Assembly (NCBI GenBank): GCA_045539515.1
Contig: JAZQFN010000009.1
Coordinates: 10,683-74,682 of the forward strand
DNA from: RGIG8748 sp045539515
GTDB taxonomy: Bacteria; Bacillota; Clostridia; UMGS1810
DNA length: 64,000 nt
Direction of reading: 5' to 3'
Shown here one piece after another: positions 34,708-42,638 of the stretch (position 1 is its first letter; every line of letters begins with the position of its first letter). Below the pieces are notes generated by a model. It was not told the DNA's origin. It saw only the letters and a list, made by a program, of their open reading frames with translations, and ran no database searches. The position numbers and the translations under genes are program-made.

Positions 34708-34956
34708 GTGAAAGATTACATATCCGAAAGAGCAATTACAATTGGTAAATATATGGTAGAGCATCGCTCCACCGTAAGGAGTGCTGCGAAAAAATTCGGA
34801 ATATCAAAAAGTACGGTTCACAAGGATATAAGTGAAAGACTGGAGAAAATCAACCCCCGACTGGCATCGGAAGCAAAAAAACTACTGGATATAAACAAAG
34901 CCGAAAGACACATCCGCGGTGGAATAGCCACAAAAAATAAGTACCTTAACGCTTGA
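34708..34956 (+). CDS. spoIIID: Sporulation transcriptional regulator SpoIIID
   Basis: An 82-residue DNA-binding regulator of the mother-cell line of sporulation. It reads KDYISERAITIGKYMVEHRS then SAAKKFGISKSTVHKDISERL, the SpoIIID helix-turn-helix, and ends in RGGIATKNKYLNA. It activates or represses sigma-E genes and helps switch on sigK in relatives. I choose GTG at 34708 because the family starts M/V-K-D-Y; a TTG one codon earlier is slightly better spaced from AGGAAGGAATGG. A sugar nucleotidyltransferase gene follows after 47 bases with no terminator visible. Confidence 0.95.
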   Translation: MKDYISERAITIGKYMVEHRSTVRSAAKKFGISKSTVHKDISERLEKINPRLASEAKKLLDINKAERHIRGGIATKNKYLNA

Positions 34957-35003
34957 ATTTTTCTTCCACATATGGTAAACTTAAGAAAAAGGAGGCGGTA
35001 TTA

Positions 35004-35735
35004 ATGAAAGCTATTATTCTGGCAGCAGGGTATGCCACAAGACTCTACCCTCTTACCTTAGACAAACCAAAGGCACTTTTGCCTGTTGCAGGTAAGCCCA
35101 TACTCAACTATATTGTTGAAGAGATTGAAACCATAGGCGAAATCGACGAGCTTATCATTGTATCCAACACTAAGTTCTATACCAATTTTGAAGAATGGAA
35201 AGCATCCTATGCCGGCAGACTTGCCGTAACCGTTCTTGACGACAAAACCACCGACGACTCCAATAAGTTGGGTGCTGTAGGTGACATAAGCTTTGCCATA
35301 GATACCCTCGGCATAAACGACGATATCCTGGTAATGGCAGGCGACAACATATTTACCTTTGCATTAAAGGACTACTATGATGCTTACAAAGCTCAGAATA
35401 AAGATATGGTTCTGGTAAAAGAACTTCATGACGAAGAAGACTTAAAGAGAATGGCAAATGTTATTACCGATGAAAACGGCATAGTAACCGATATGGTTGA
35501 AAAGCCCCCGGTTCCCGTTTCAAACTTAGCTGCATTTGCATCTTATATATACAAGAAGGACACCGTTCCTCTTATTAAAAAATACTTAAGCGAAGGCAAC
35601 AACCCGGACGCGCCCGGATTCTTCCCTTCTTGGCTCCACAAGGTAAAACCCGTATACGCCTACACCTTCCAAGGTGAATGCTATGACATAGGAACACCTA
35701 AGTCCTACGAAGAAGTAAACGAAATCTTTAGATAG
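35004..35735 (+). CDS. Sugar-1-phosphate nucleotidyltransferase, second paralogue
   Basis: A 243-residue NTP_transferase starting MKAIILAAGYATRLYPLTLD, with KPKALLPVAGKPI and metal-binding DNIFTF. AAAAGGAGG ends 8 bases before the ATG at 35004. It matches the protein at 11529-12266 across the whole length. Cotranscription with spoIIID is possible, which would place it in the mother cell. Confidence 0.85.
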   Translation: MKAIILAAGYATRLYPLTLDKPKALLPVAGKPILNYIVEEIETIGEIDELIIVSNTKFYTNFEEWKASYAGRLAVTVLDDKTTDDSNKLGAVGDISFAIDTLGINDDILVMAGDNIFTFALKDYYDAYKAQNKDMVLVKELHDEEDLKRMANVITDENGIVTDMVEKPPVPVSNLAAFASYIYKKDTVPLIKKYLSEGNNPDAPGFFPSWLHKVKPVYAYTFQGECYDIGTPKSYEEVNEIFR

Positions 35736-35775
35736 GGATGTAAAAAAAGCGCAGACCGAAAAATGAATAATATAT

Positions 35776-35808
35776 GATATAGGTTACTTCGGTAACCTAT
35801 ATTTTTTA
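35776..35808 (+). terminator. Terminator after the nucleotidyltransferase
   Basis: ATATAGGTTAC (35777-35787), tetraloop TTCG, GTAACCTATAT (35792-35802), then TTTTT. A textbook intrinsic terminator on the plus strand. Confidence 0.85.
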
Positions 35809-35866
35809 GGCATAATTTCTTTTCTATCCTTACACGAGATGTAAAAAACACAGAACTCATTTATAT

Positions 35867-35934
35867 TGTCATTCCGAGGCAAAGTCGAGGAATCTCCATT
35901 GTAGGGAAGATTCTTCACTGCGTTCAGAATGACA
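35867..35934. repeat. Dispersed palindromic repeat, full-length 68-base copy
   Basis: Begins TGTCATTCCGAGGCAAAG and ends GTTCAGAATGACA, so the ends are inverted copies of one another (TGTCATTC/GAATGACA). The two halves each contain a GAATCTCC/AAGATTCTTC-like segment. The whole can fold into an imperfect hairpin. A half copy lies at 7136-7177. No ORF. Confidence 0.7.
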
Positions 35935-35960
35935 TATAACAACAATTTCAATCCTTGCAT

Positions 35961-35997
35961 AAACAAACCCTCAGGCTGATACCTGAGGGTTTGTGTT
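35961..35997. terminator. Bidirectional terminator before the zinc-ribbon membrane protein
   Basis: ACAAACCCTCAGG pairs with CCTGAGGGTTTGT around a CTGATA loop; TTTGTTT follows on the plus side and GTTTATG on the minus side. Confidence 0.7.
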
Positions 35998-36003
35998 TGT
36001 TTA

Positions 36004-36891
36004 TTATTCTTTTAAATCTCTATCTCTTAAATTTTTAGAAACGCTTAATGCAATCTTGGCAAGAATACTTGTAACAAGCATGGAGTAAAGCGCCACGGTG
36101 GGCTCAATAAGATTTCCATAACCATATCTGGATTCAAGTTCACCCAATCCCGCATCATAAGCTCGTCCAAAAATACCAAGACTATCTCTTATGGAACTGT
36201 TTGTCTGCATATTACACATAAGTATGCTGGCTATAAGTAATACTGCAACAACAAAAGCCGCAATGGAAGAAAAAGATGCAACTCCTGTTTTATTCTTACC
36301 GCACATACACATAATAAGATAAATTACAAGTGTAATGAGTACGGCTATAAGCATAAGATAGCCCATAATAGTTGCTATAACAAGAAATAATGCTGCAGGA
36401 GATTCTGTTGCATCGAAAATACCAACTCCGGCACCTACTGTAGCTACAAAACCAAAAATCGGATTATCGCTGCTGGGAACATCGGAGTTATAGTAACTTT
36501 CGGCATCCGCTTCAAATTCAAGAGCCTTGATTATAATACCATCTGAAGGCTCAATCATAGTCCAAATGGTTGTGCAAAGCAAAGCAACACAAAGTATAGC
36601 TGCAATAACGTGCCATGCAATAGCTGCCCCACTGAGCTTTTTGGGTTTAGGAGGAGTATATCTCTCTGCCTCGGGTGAATACATAGGTTGTTCATACATG
36701 GGAGCACTATAGACATTTTCCGCCGGTGCATATCCATACTGTGCCTGAGGCGCACTGTTTTGTTGTGGTGCAGACATTCTGAGGTTACCCTGTGCCAAAT
36801 TGCCGGAGGGTATATTATCCATCCCTGCTCCGCAGTTTGGGCAATAAGCAAGTCCGTCTGCAACATTTGTACCGCAATTTTTACAATACAT
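36004..36891 (-). CDS. Zinc-ribbon membrane protein, hypothetical
   Basis: A 295-residue protein. It opens with a zinc ribbon, YCKNCGTNVADGLAYCPNC, then a ~70-residue Pro/Gln/Tyr-rich linker and four to five membrane segments from about residue 85. AAAGGGGATG precedes the ATG at 36891. Topology puts the zinc ribbon in the cytoplasm. Zinc-ribbon multi-pass proteins are common in Clostridia and mostly uncharacterised. Confidence 0.8.
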   Translation of the reverse strand: MYCKNCGTNVADGLAYCPNCGAGMDNIPSGNLAQGNLRMSAPQQNSAPQAQYGYAPAENVYSAPMYEQPMYSPEAERYTPPKPKKLSGAAIAWHVIAAILCVALLCTTIWTMIEPSDGIIIKALEFEADAESYYNSDVPSSDNPIFGFVATVGAGVGIFDATESPAALFLVIATIMGYLMLIAVLITLVIYLIMCMCGKNKTGVASFSSIAAFVVAVLLIASILMCNMQTNSSIRDSLGIFGRAYDAGLGELESRYGYGNLIEPTVALYSMLVTSILAKIALSVSKNLRDRDLKE

Positions 36892-36966
36892 TGTTTCATC
36901 CCCTTTGAGTGTTTTTTTATATTTTATCATTATTGTAAATCTCTGTCAATTAAATCTATGTTACAT

Positions 36967-37905
36967 TTATCTTTCTGAGGAAATATTTCTGTATATATAT
37001 TCTTCAGAAGCTATTCTTCCAAAAGAAAAAATCCCGTAACCGTACTTTTTATCCCTTCCTTTTTTGCCCGGATTTTCTGTGTAGATATTTAGCAACAGCC
37101 TTATTTCATCGGGTGTAAGTCTTCTTCCGTAACGCAGATATCCTTTTGCAATAAGTATTGCTGCAGCACCGCTTATTATAGGACATGCCATTGACGTGCC
37201 GCTTAAGGTGGCATAGCCTCCGCCAAGATAAGTTGAATACACATCTATACCGGCTGCACATATCTCCGCTGCCTTGCCTTTGGAATTAAAATCCGCTATG
37301 TGCTTATTGATATCTACTGCAGACACTGCAACTGTTTCCGGATAGCTTGCCGGATATCCTATGGTGTTATCTCCAAATTCTCCCTCATTGCCTGCTGCAC
37401 ATATTATGGTAATACCACGGCTATGTGCATCCCATATAAGGGAGCGGTATCCGGCTGTTGTATACCCCGATGAAAAAGACATATTTATTATATCTACTCC
37501 TTTGGCCTCAAGGTATTTAACACTCTTTTCTATGGCAGAGTAGTTAGTTTTTCCGTCTGCGCCAAATGCCTTTGCAATGTATAAATCCGCTTCGGGTGCC
37601 ACCCCCACCACGCCTATGCCGTTTTTATTTGCAGCTACTATGCCGGCGATATGTGTGCCGTGACCGTTTTCGTCTTCAATATTGTCAGCGCTTCCGCCGG
37701 AAAAATTTACACCGTCTTTGATTCTTCCTGCAAGGTCGGGATGTTGAGTGCAAATTCCTGTATCTATAATGCCTACCTTGACGCCTTTACCCATTGTTTC
37801 CGGCCATTCCAGGGGAGCGCCTACCATACGAACTCCGTAATCTATTATTTCCCTATGGGGTCTTGATGCCACACTTACAACCCTGCAACGGGTAATTTCG
37901 AACAT
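36967..37905 (-). CDS. Subtilisin-like serine peptidase (S8 family), intracellular
   Basis: A 312-residue protease with the full S8 catalytic set: D48 in GIIDTG, H82 in NGHGTH, oxyanion N173 in AAGNEG and S238 in GTSMA. There is no signal peptide, no long propeptide and only a short N-terminal extension, which fits intracellular subtilisins or the Csp germination proteases. Start at ATG 37905 with GGAGGTG 8 bases upstream; that site is part of a hairpin (37910-37952). Confidence 0.92.
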   Translation of the reverse strand: MFEITRCRVVSVASRPHREIIDYGVRMVGAPLEWPETMGKGVKVGIIDTGICTQHPDLAGRIKDGVNFSGGSADNIEDENGHGTHIAGIVAANKNGIGVVGVAPEADLYIAKAFGADGKTNYSAIEKSVKYLEAKGVDIINMSFSSGYTTAGYRSLIWDAHSRGITIICAAGNEGEFGDNTIGYPASYPETVAVSAVDINKHIADFNSKGKAAEICAAGIDVYSTYLGGGYATLSGTSMACPIISGAAAILIAKGYLRYGRRLTPDEIRLLLNIYTENPGKKGRDKKYGYGIFSFGRIASEEYIYRNISSER

Positions 37906-37909
37906 AATA

Positions 37910-37952
37910 AAAACACCTCCGCTTTGCATAATATGCAATGAGAAGGTGTTTT
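37910..37952 (-). promoter_or_regulatory. Hairpin that includes the ribosome site of the S8 peptidase
   Basis: On the minus strand AAACACCTTC, then a ~21-base loop containing TTGCATATTATGCAA (itself a palindrome), then GGAGGTGTTT. The GGAGGTG ribosome site of the protease gene is one arm. It may terminate the upstream gene's transcript, as a U-run follows (GTTTTTATT), or block translation until melted. Confidence 0.6.
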
Positions 37953-37971
37953 GATTTTAATTTTGAAAAGA

Positions 37972-38388
37972 TTATTCTTCGTCTTCTTCCTCGTCAAGGT
38001 CAAGTTCTATAACCTCGCCGCAGTTAGGACATACAATGTCATCCTCTGTGTCGAAGAAATCTTCATCAAGACAGATGGTTTCGCCGCACTTGGGGCAATC
38101 GAGTTCATAATACTCGATATCATCATCGTCGTCGCAATCACAATCGCAGCAATCGCAATCGCATTCTTCTGCAAATTCGCTTTCTATAGCAGCAAGGTCT
38201 TCATCAATGATGTCTACCTGCTCAGCTATTTCATCCTGGTAATCGTAAAGGTCATCTATGGAAGCGTCGATTTCGTCAAGTACGCCGAGAATGCACTTAA
38301 ATATTCTGCCCTCTTTGCTGGAATCGTCGTAATCAAGACCGTCCATTAAGCCTTTTAAATAAGAAATCTGCTTTGAAATATTTTCCAT
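37972..38388 (-). CDS. CD1247 N-terminal domain-type acidic zinc-ribbon protein
   Basis: A 138-residue very acidic cytoplasmic protein. Residues 1-75 form a helical domain as in clostridial CD1247-type proteins (MENISKQISYLKGLMDGLDY start). Residues 76-85 read CDCDCCDCDC, followed by DDDDD, and a zinc ribbon follows (C98/C101 and C120/C123). The tail is nearly all Asp/Glu. The Cys-Asp alternation is unusual and suggests metal binding beyond the ribbon. Function unknown; neighbours are efp and the S8 peptidase. Confidence 0.8.
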   Translation of the reverse strand: MENISKQISYLKGLMDGLDYDDSSKEGRIFKCILGVLDEIDASIDDLYDYQDEIAEQVDIIDEDLAAIESEFAEECDCDCCDCDCDDDDDIEYYELDCPKCGETICLDEDFFDTEDDIVCPNCGEVIELDLDEEEDEE

Positions 38389-38464
38389 AGTCAGTTTACC
38401 TTCTTTCAATAATTTTATGTTATAACCCCAAAGAGGTTACACTATGCATTTCAAAAAATTGAAA

Positions 38465-39022
38465 TTATGCTCTTTCCATGTATTCGCCGGTTCTTGTATC
38501 GATACGGATAACATCGCCGTTGTCGATGAAGAGGGGAACCATAATCTGAGCGCCTGTTTCTACTGTACAGGGCTTTGTAGCACCTGTGGAAGTGTCACCC
38601 TTGAAGCCGGGTTCTGTTTCTGTAACAGTAAGCTCAACAAATGTGGGGGGTTCAATATCAAATACACTGCCCTTGAAAGAAAGAATCATACATTCGTCAT
38701 TTTCCTTAACGAACTTCATCTTATCTTCAATAAGGTCAGAGTTGATGGGAAGCATATCGAATGTTTCCATATCCATAAAGTAGTAGAGAGTACCGTCCAC
38801 ATAGGAATACTGCATCTTTCTTCTTTCGATAAATGCTTCTTCAAACTTTTCTGTGGGTCTGAATGTCTTTTCAACAACAGAGCCTGTAATAACATTCTTA
38901 ATCTTGGTTCTTACGAAAGCTGCACCTTTACCGGGCTTAACGTGCTGGAATTCAACAATCTGCCATACGCCGCCTTCGAATTCAAATGTTTTACCGTTTC
39001 TGAAATCACCTGCTGTAATCAT
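38465..39022 (-). CDS. efp: Translation elongation factor P
   Basis: Rescues ribosomes stalled on polyproline. The 185 residues are full length: KOW-like domain I with the loop PGKGAAF whose K32 is the modification site or its equivalent, then two OB domains ending in DTRTGEYMERA. Upstream on the same strand lie pepP-like and nth genes, which is the usual Firmicutes company. Confidence 0.97.
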   Translation of the reverse strand: MITAGDFRNGKTFEFEGGVWQIVEFQHVKPGKGAAFVRTKIKNVITGSVVEKTFRPTEKFEEAFIERRKMQYSYVDGTLYYFMDMETFDMLPINSDLIEDKMKFVKENDECMILSFKGSVFDIEPPTFVELTVTETEPGFKGDTSTGATKPCTVETGAQIMVPLFIDNGDVIRIDTRTGEYMERA

Positions 39023-39125
39023 TATAAATTACCTCCGCTTATCATTTAAATTATACATATATGCTTATTGTACTAAATAACACGACATTTTTCAAGTGCT
39101 TTTTGAAAAAAACACCATTTTTTTA

Positions 39126-40166
39126 CTATAATTCCATTAAATTTTTATGGGAATTGGTAAGATTAAGAATTCCATCTTCCTTAATAACCACCAAATCTTC
39201 TATTCTTACACCGCAAAAATCCTTGATGTATATGCCCGGCTCCACGGTTACAACATTATTTACAACCAGTGGATTTAAATTCTTGGACGAAAGTGACGGG
39301 TTTTCGTGAATATCCAATCCCACTCCGTGTCCGAGAGAATGACCGAAGCATCCTTTGTAGCAGGTATCGATTATCCTTTGAGCGTTGTTGTGCACATCGC
39401 ACGCCTTAACACCTGCTTTAAGCATATCCAGACAGGATAGCTGAGCCTCAAGAACTTTATTATATACGGCTTTCATTTCGCTTGTTGCCTTGCCTGCACA
39501 TACTGTACGGGTCATATCGCTTGAATAGCCTTTGTACACACAACCGAAATCAAGAACAACAAAATCACCGTTGCATATAACCCTTTGGTCCGGCTCTGCG
39601 TGAGGCATTGCACCGTGAGCTCCTGTAGCAACTATAGTATCGAAGCTTAAAGCCTCAGCACCGTTTCTGCGCATAAAAAACTCTATTTCAAGAGCTATAT
39701 CCCGTTCGCTGACACCGGGTTTGATATAGTCCAGAATATGGGAAAAAGCCATATCACCTATATGCTCTGCCATACGGATATTTGAGATTTCTTCATCATC
39801 CTTAACCGCCCTCATATCAAGAAGACCGGTTCCGAGTGGAATGAGATTTTTAAATATCTTTTTAAAAGCTTCATATCTTAAATAACCGATGCTTCTGTCT
39901 TCAAATCCGGTAGCTTCAAAAGAAGAGAAATTCTCTTCCGGACTAAAATCAGCGCTGTCGCAGACCGTAAACCCTTGGGTTTGTTTCTCGGCCTGTTCAG
40001 TATAACGGAAATCCGTAACTATACAGCACAGGTCTTCCGACACAAACATATATCCCTCGCCGGTATATCCGGAAAAATACTGCATATTCTTTCTGTCGGT
40101 TATTATTGAGCTGTCCAGTTTGTTCGCTCTTAGGTATTCTTTTAATTTTGCAAGTCTTTTATTCAT
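39126..40166 (-). CDS. Xaa-Pro aminopeptidase (M24B)
   Basis: A 346-residue metallopeptidase removing N-terminal residues before proline. The creatinase-like N-terminal domain has DRKNMQYFSGYTGEGYM; the catalytic domain has the metal ligands in FVVLDFGCVYKGYSSDMTRT, HSLGHGVGLDIHENP, VEPGIYI and VRIED. It partners with efp, as in many Firmicutes. Cytoplasmic. Confidence 0.94.
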   Translation of the reverse strand: MNKRLAKLKEYLRANKLDSSIITDRKNMQYFSGYTGEGYMFVSEDLCCIVTDFRYTEQAEKQTQGFTVCDSADFSPEENFSSFEATGFEDRSIGYLRYEAFKKIFKNLIPLGTGLLDMRAVKDDEEISNIRMAEHIGDMAFSHILDYIKPGVSERDIALEIEFFMRRNGAEALSFDTIVATGAHGAMPHAEPDQRVICNGDFVVLDFGCVYKGYSSDMTRTVCAGKATSEMKAVYNKVLEAQLSCLDMLKAGVKACDVHNNAQRIIDTCYKGCFGHSLGHGVGLDIHENPSLSSKNLNPLVVNNVVTVEPGIYIKDFCGVRIEDLVVIKEDGILNLTNSHKNLMEL

Positions 40167-40169
40167 TGC

Positions 40170-40805
40170 TTACCTCGCTTTAGAGCCAAATTTACACAGA
40201 TGTTTTACAGGGCACTCACCGCACTTGGGCTTTCTGGCGGTACAAATGGCTCTGCCGTGATAGACTATCTGATGACAGAAGTGTCCCGATGTTTTAGGGT
40301 CAAGCACCTTGGAAAGCGCCTTTTCTATACGTACGGGATCAGTATCATTTACAAGCCCGAATCTGTTGGTAAGGCGTATGCAGTGGGTATCAACCACAAT
40401 TGACGGCAAAGAAAACACATCGCCCAATATGAGATTTGCAGTTTTTCTGCCAACCCCTGCAAGAGCGGTAAGCTCATCCATGGTTTGTGGAAGCTTTCCG
40501 CCATGCTTCTCTATAATCTGTTTTGAGGATTCTATAATATTTTTAGCTTTGTTTCTGTAGAAACCGCAGGATTTAATATACCCTTCCAGCTCCGATAAAT
40601 CTGCGTTTGCAAAATCTTCAACGGTTTTGTATCTTTCAAAAAGTGCCGGTGTTACAAGGTTTACCCTTGCATCGGTACACTGAGCCGAAAGCTGAACCGC
40701 TACAAGAAGCTGATGTTCTGTCTTATAATCAAGGGAACACTTTGCATCCTTGTACACCTCATCAAAAATCCTCTGTATTTCCAGAGCGCGTTCTTTCTTT
40801 GTCAT
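40170..40805 (-). CDS. nth: Endonuclease III
   Basis: DNA glycosylase/AP lyase for oxidised pyrimidines. The 211 residues carry the helix-hairpin-helix LTALAGVGRKTANLILG with the catalytic Lys, VDTHCIRLTNRFG with the catalytic Asp, and the C-terminal 4Fe-4S cluster CTARKPKCGECPVKHLC. It ends 3 bases before the M24B peptidase start region, so the two are coupled. Confidence 0.96.
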   Translation of the reverse strand: MTKKERALEIQRIFDEVYKDAKCSLDYKTEHQLLVAVQLSAQCTDARVNLVTPALFERYKTVEDFANADLSELEGYIKSCGFYRNKAKNIIESSKQIIEKHGGKLPQTMDELTALAGVGRKTANLILGDVFSLPSIVVDTHCIRLTNRFGLVNDTDPVRIEKALSKVLDPKTSGHFCHQIVYHGRAICTARKPKCGECPVKHLCKFGSKAR

Positions 40806-40818
40806 ATGCTGTCACCGA

Positions 40819-41763
40819 CTATTCTACCTTAAATTCAATTTCTACTTCCTTTACGTCACCTTCTGTGCGAAGGCTTTCGGGGATTTCCTCAAGTTTTATT
40901 GTAACCTTGTCGCCGTCTTTTACGTAGCGTACATCTACTCTTTCTGTTGCAATTTCGGTAACTGTTGCCAGGGTGGTTTTGTTGCCCATTACATTAAGTT
41001 TGTCGGGATTTGCCTTGGCTGTTACCTTTTTGCCCTGAAGGGTTTTGTCGGAGGAAAGGTTGACCTTTACCGATACTTCCTTAAGCTGAAGTATATTACA
41101 CTTTATCTCCAGATAAGAAATATTTTTGGTAATACCGGTTTCGGGCAATTCTTTGCCTTCGGCATCGGTAAGTATTATCTTGTATCTACCATTTATGGGG
41201 TCGGACTTACCTGTAATATCCACAACAACTTTTGCTTTCTTAACATTCTTGATAACGCTTCTTGCGCCGGTAATTCTTACGGTATCCTTATTGTATTCGA
41301 GGGTATCGTAAATATAACCGTCCTTGGGAGTACCTTTGGTAACCACCTGCACGGGCAATTCTTCAGTTATTACATCATCTACATTTACACTTATTCTGTA
41401 AGGATCTTTTGATACAAGCTCTATGCCCGACGTGTTGAATGACACATTTATGGGAAGCTTATGAGTGCCGGAGGATTCCACACCAGATAAATCCACGGTG
41501 CAGTTAATATCATCTCTGGTTATCTTGGCAACAAGGGTTCTTTTTCCTCTGATTTTTACATTAACCGTTTCGGTATTGGCTCCCGAAAGCACAAGTTTTC
41601 CGTTTGTGAATTCTTCGGAATGTTTGGTATATGTAATGGGAACATTTCTCACAGTTGTTTCAAAGGTAGGATTCACTTGGTAAACCACGTATATCCATAT
41701 GATTAATGCGCTCAAAAAAGAAATGGTAAGCGTAAGCCAATTTGTTTTAAAAAAGTTTTTCAT
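40819..41763 (-). CDS. cdaR: YbbR-domain protein CdaR, c-di-AMP synthase regulator
   Basis: A 314-residue membrane-anchored protein: one N-terminal helix (WLTLTISFLSALIIWIYVVY) then four YbbR-like beta-rich repeats outside the membrane. It regulates the diadenylate cyclase encoded just upstream; the genes overlap by 4 bases. In many Firmicutes glmM follows this pair, but here nth follows. Confidence 0.92.
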   Translation of the reverse strand: MKNFFKTNWLTLTISFLSALIIWIYVVYQVNPTFETTVRNVPITYTKHSEEFTNGKLVLSGANTETVNVKIRGKRTLVAKITRDDINCTVDLSGVESSGTHKLPINVSFNTSGIELVSKDPYRISVNVDDVITEELPVQVVTKGTPKDGYIYDTLEYNKDTVRITGARSVIKNVKKAKVVVDITGKSDPINGRYKIILTDAEGKELPETGITKNISYLEIKCNILQLKEVSVKVNLSSDKTLQGKKVTAKANPDKLNVMGNKTTLATVTEIATERVDVRYVKDGDKVTIKLEEIPESLRTEGDVKEVEIEFKVE

Positions 41764-42614
41764 TTCTTTTTCACCACCCAGCTTGAAATTTTGTTAATAA
41801 GAGGAATTTTCTGTACTGCTGTTTCCTGCTGTTCATCGTTGCCCAATTCTTTAATAATTGTAGCTTTAAGCTCTGCAGCATTTATTGCTCTTTTAAGTTC
41901 ACCGTTTATGGCAACAGAGATTTTTCCTGTTTCTTCCGATACTATGACGGATATGCAATCCGCCTCCTCGGACACACCTATTCCGGCTCTGTGCCTTGTG
42001 CCCAATTCCTTGGAAAAGTCGCTCTTTTGTGTAAGAGGTAAAAAGCACGCTGCTGCCTTGATTCTGTTTTCGCTTATAATGGTAGCACCATCATGAAGAG
42101 GTGTGTTGGACATAAAGATATTTATAAGAAGCTGTTCTGAAATATGGGCATCGAGTATTGTGCCGGATTTCATAATATCTCCCAGCTTTGTGTTACGTTC
42201 AAGGATTATAAGAGCACCGATTTTTCTGTCGGACATATACTTTGATGCCGCAGACACATTTTCCGCAAGCTCTTTGATATCATCGGTAGTTCCGAAAAGC
42301 TGACTTGCCACTGCAGTATTACCTATCTTTTCCAGAGCACGGCGTATTTCCGGCTGAAACATTATGATGATAGCCAGAAGTCCCATCTGGAGAGTGTTGT
42401 TTAAAAGAAAGCTTATGGCATTGAGGTCCATCCAGTCGGCAACCTGAGCAAATACCACCAAAGCTATGATGCCCTTTATAAGCTGCGCAGCTCTTGTTTC
42501 CTTAATAAGACGGATACCCCCGTAAATTACAAAGGTAACTATGAGGATATCCAGGATATCTCTTATCCTGATAAGCATAAGATTCTGAATTAAAAAGGTC
42601 CAGAATTCACCCAT
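41760..42614 (-). CDS. cdaA: Diadenylate cyclase CdaA
   Basis: Makes c-di-AMP from two ATP. The 284 residues have three N-terminal membrane helices (to about residue 85) and a DisA_N catalytic domain with DGA at 175-177 and RHR at 207-209, both intact. Its ATG is preceded by a GGACGTGAT-like site. Upstream is an iron alcohol dehydrogenase with no functional link. Confidence 0.96.
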   Translation of the reverse strand: MGEFWTFLIQNLMLIRIRDILDILIVTFVIYGGIRLIKETRAAQLIKGIIALVVFAQVADWMDLNAISFLLNNTLQMGLLAIIIMFQPEIRRALEKIGNTAVASQLFGTTDDIKELAENVSAASKYMSDRKIGALIILERNTKLGDIMKSGTILDAHISEQLLINIFMSNTPLHDGATIISENRIKAAACFLPLTQKSDFSKELGTRHRAGIGVSEEADCISVIVSEETGKISVAINGELKRAINAAELKATIIKELGNDEQQETAVQKIPLINKISSWVVKKK

Positions 42615-42638
42615 TTTTTATCACGTCCTTCCGTTAAT

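Noticed and set aside
36967..37905. Secreted subtilisin
   Set aside because: No signal peptide or long propeptide is present, so it is called intracellular.
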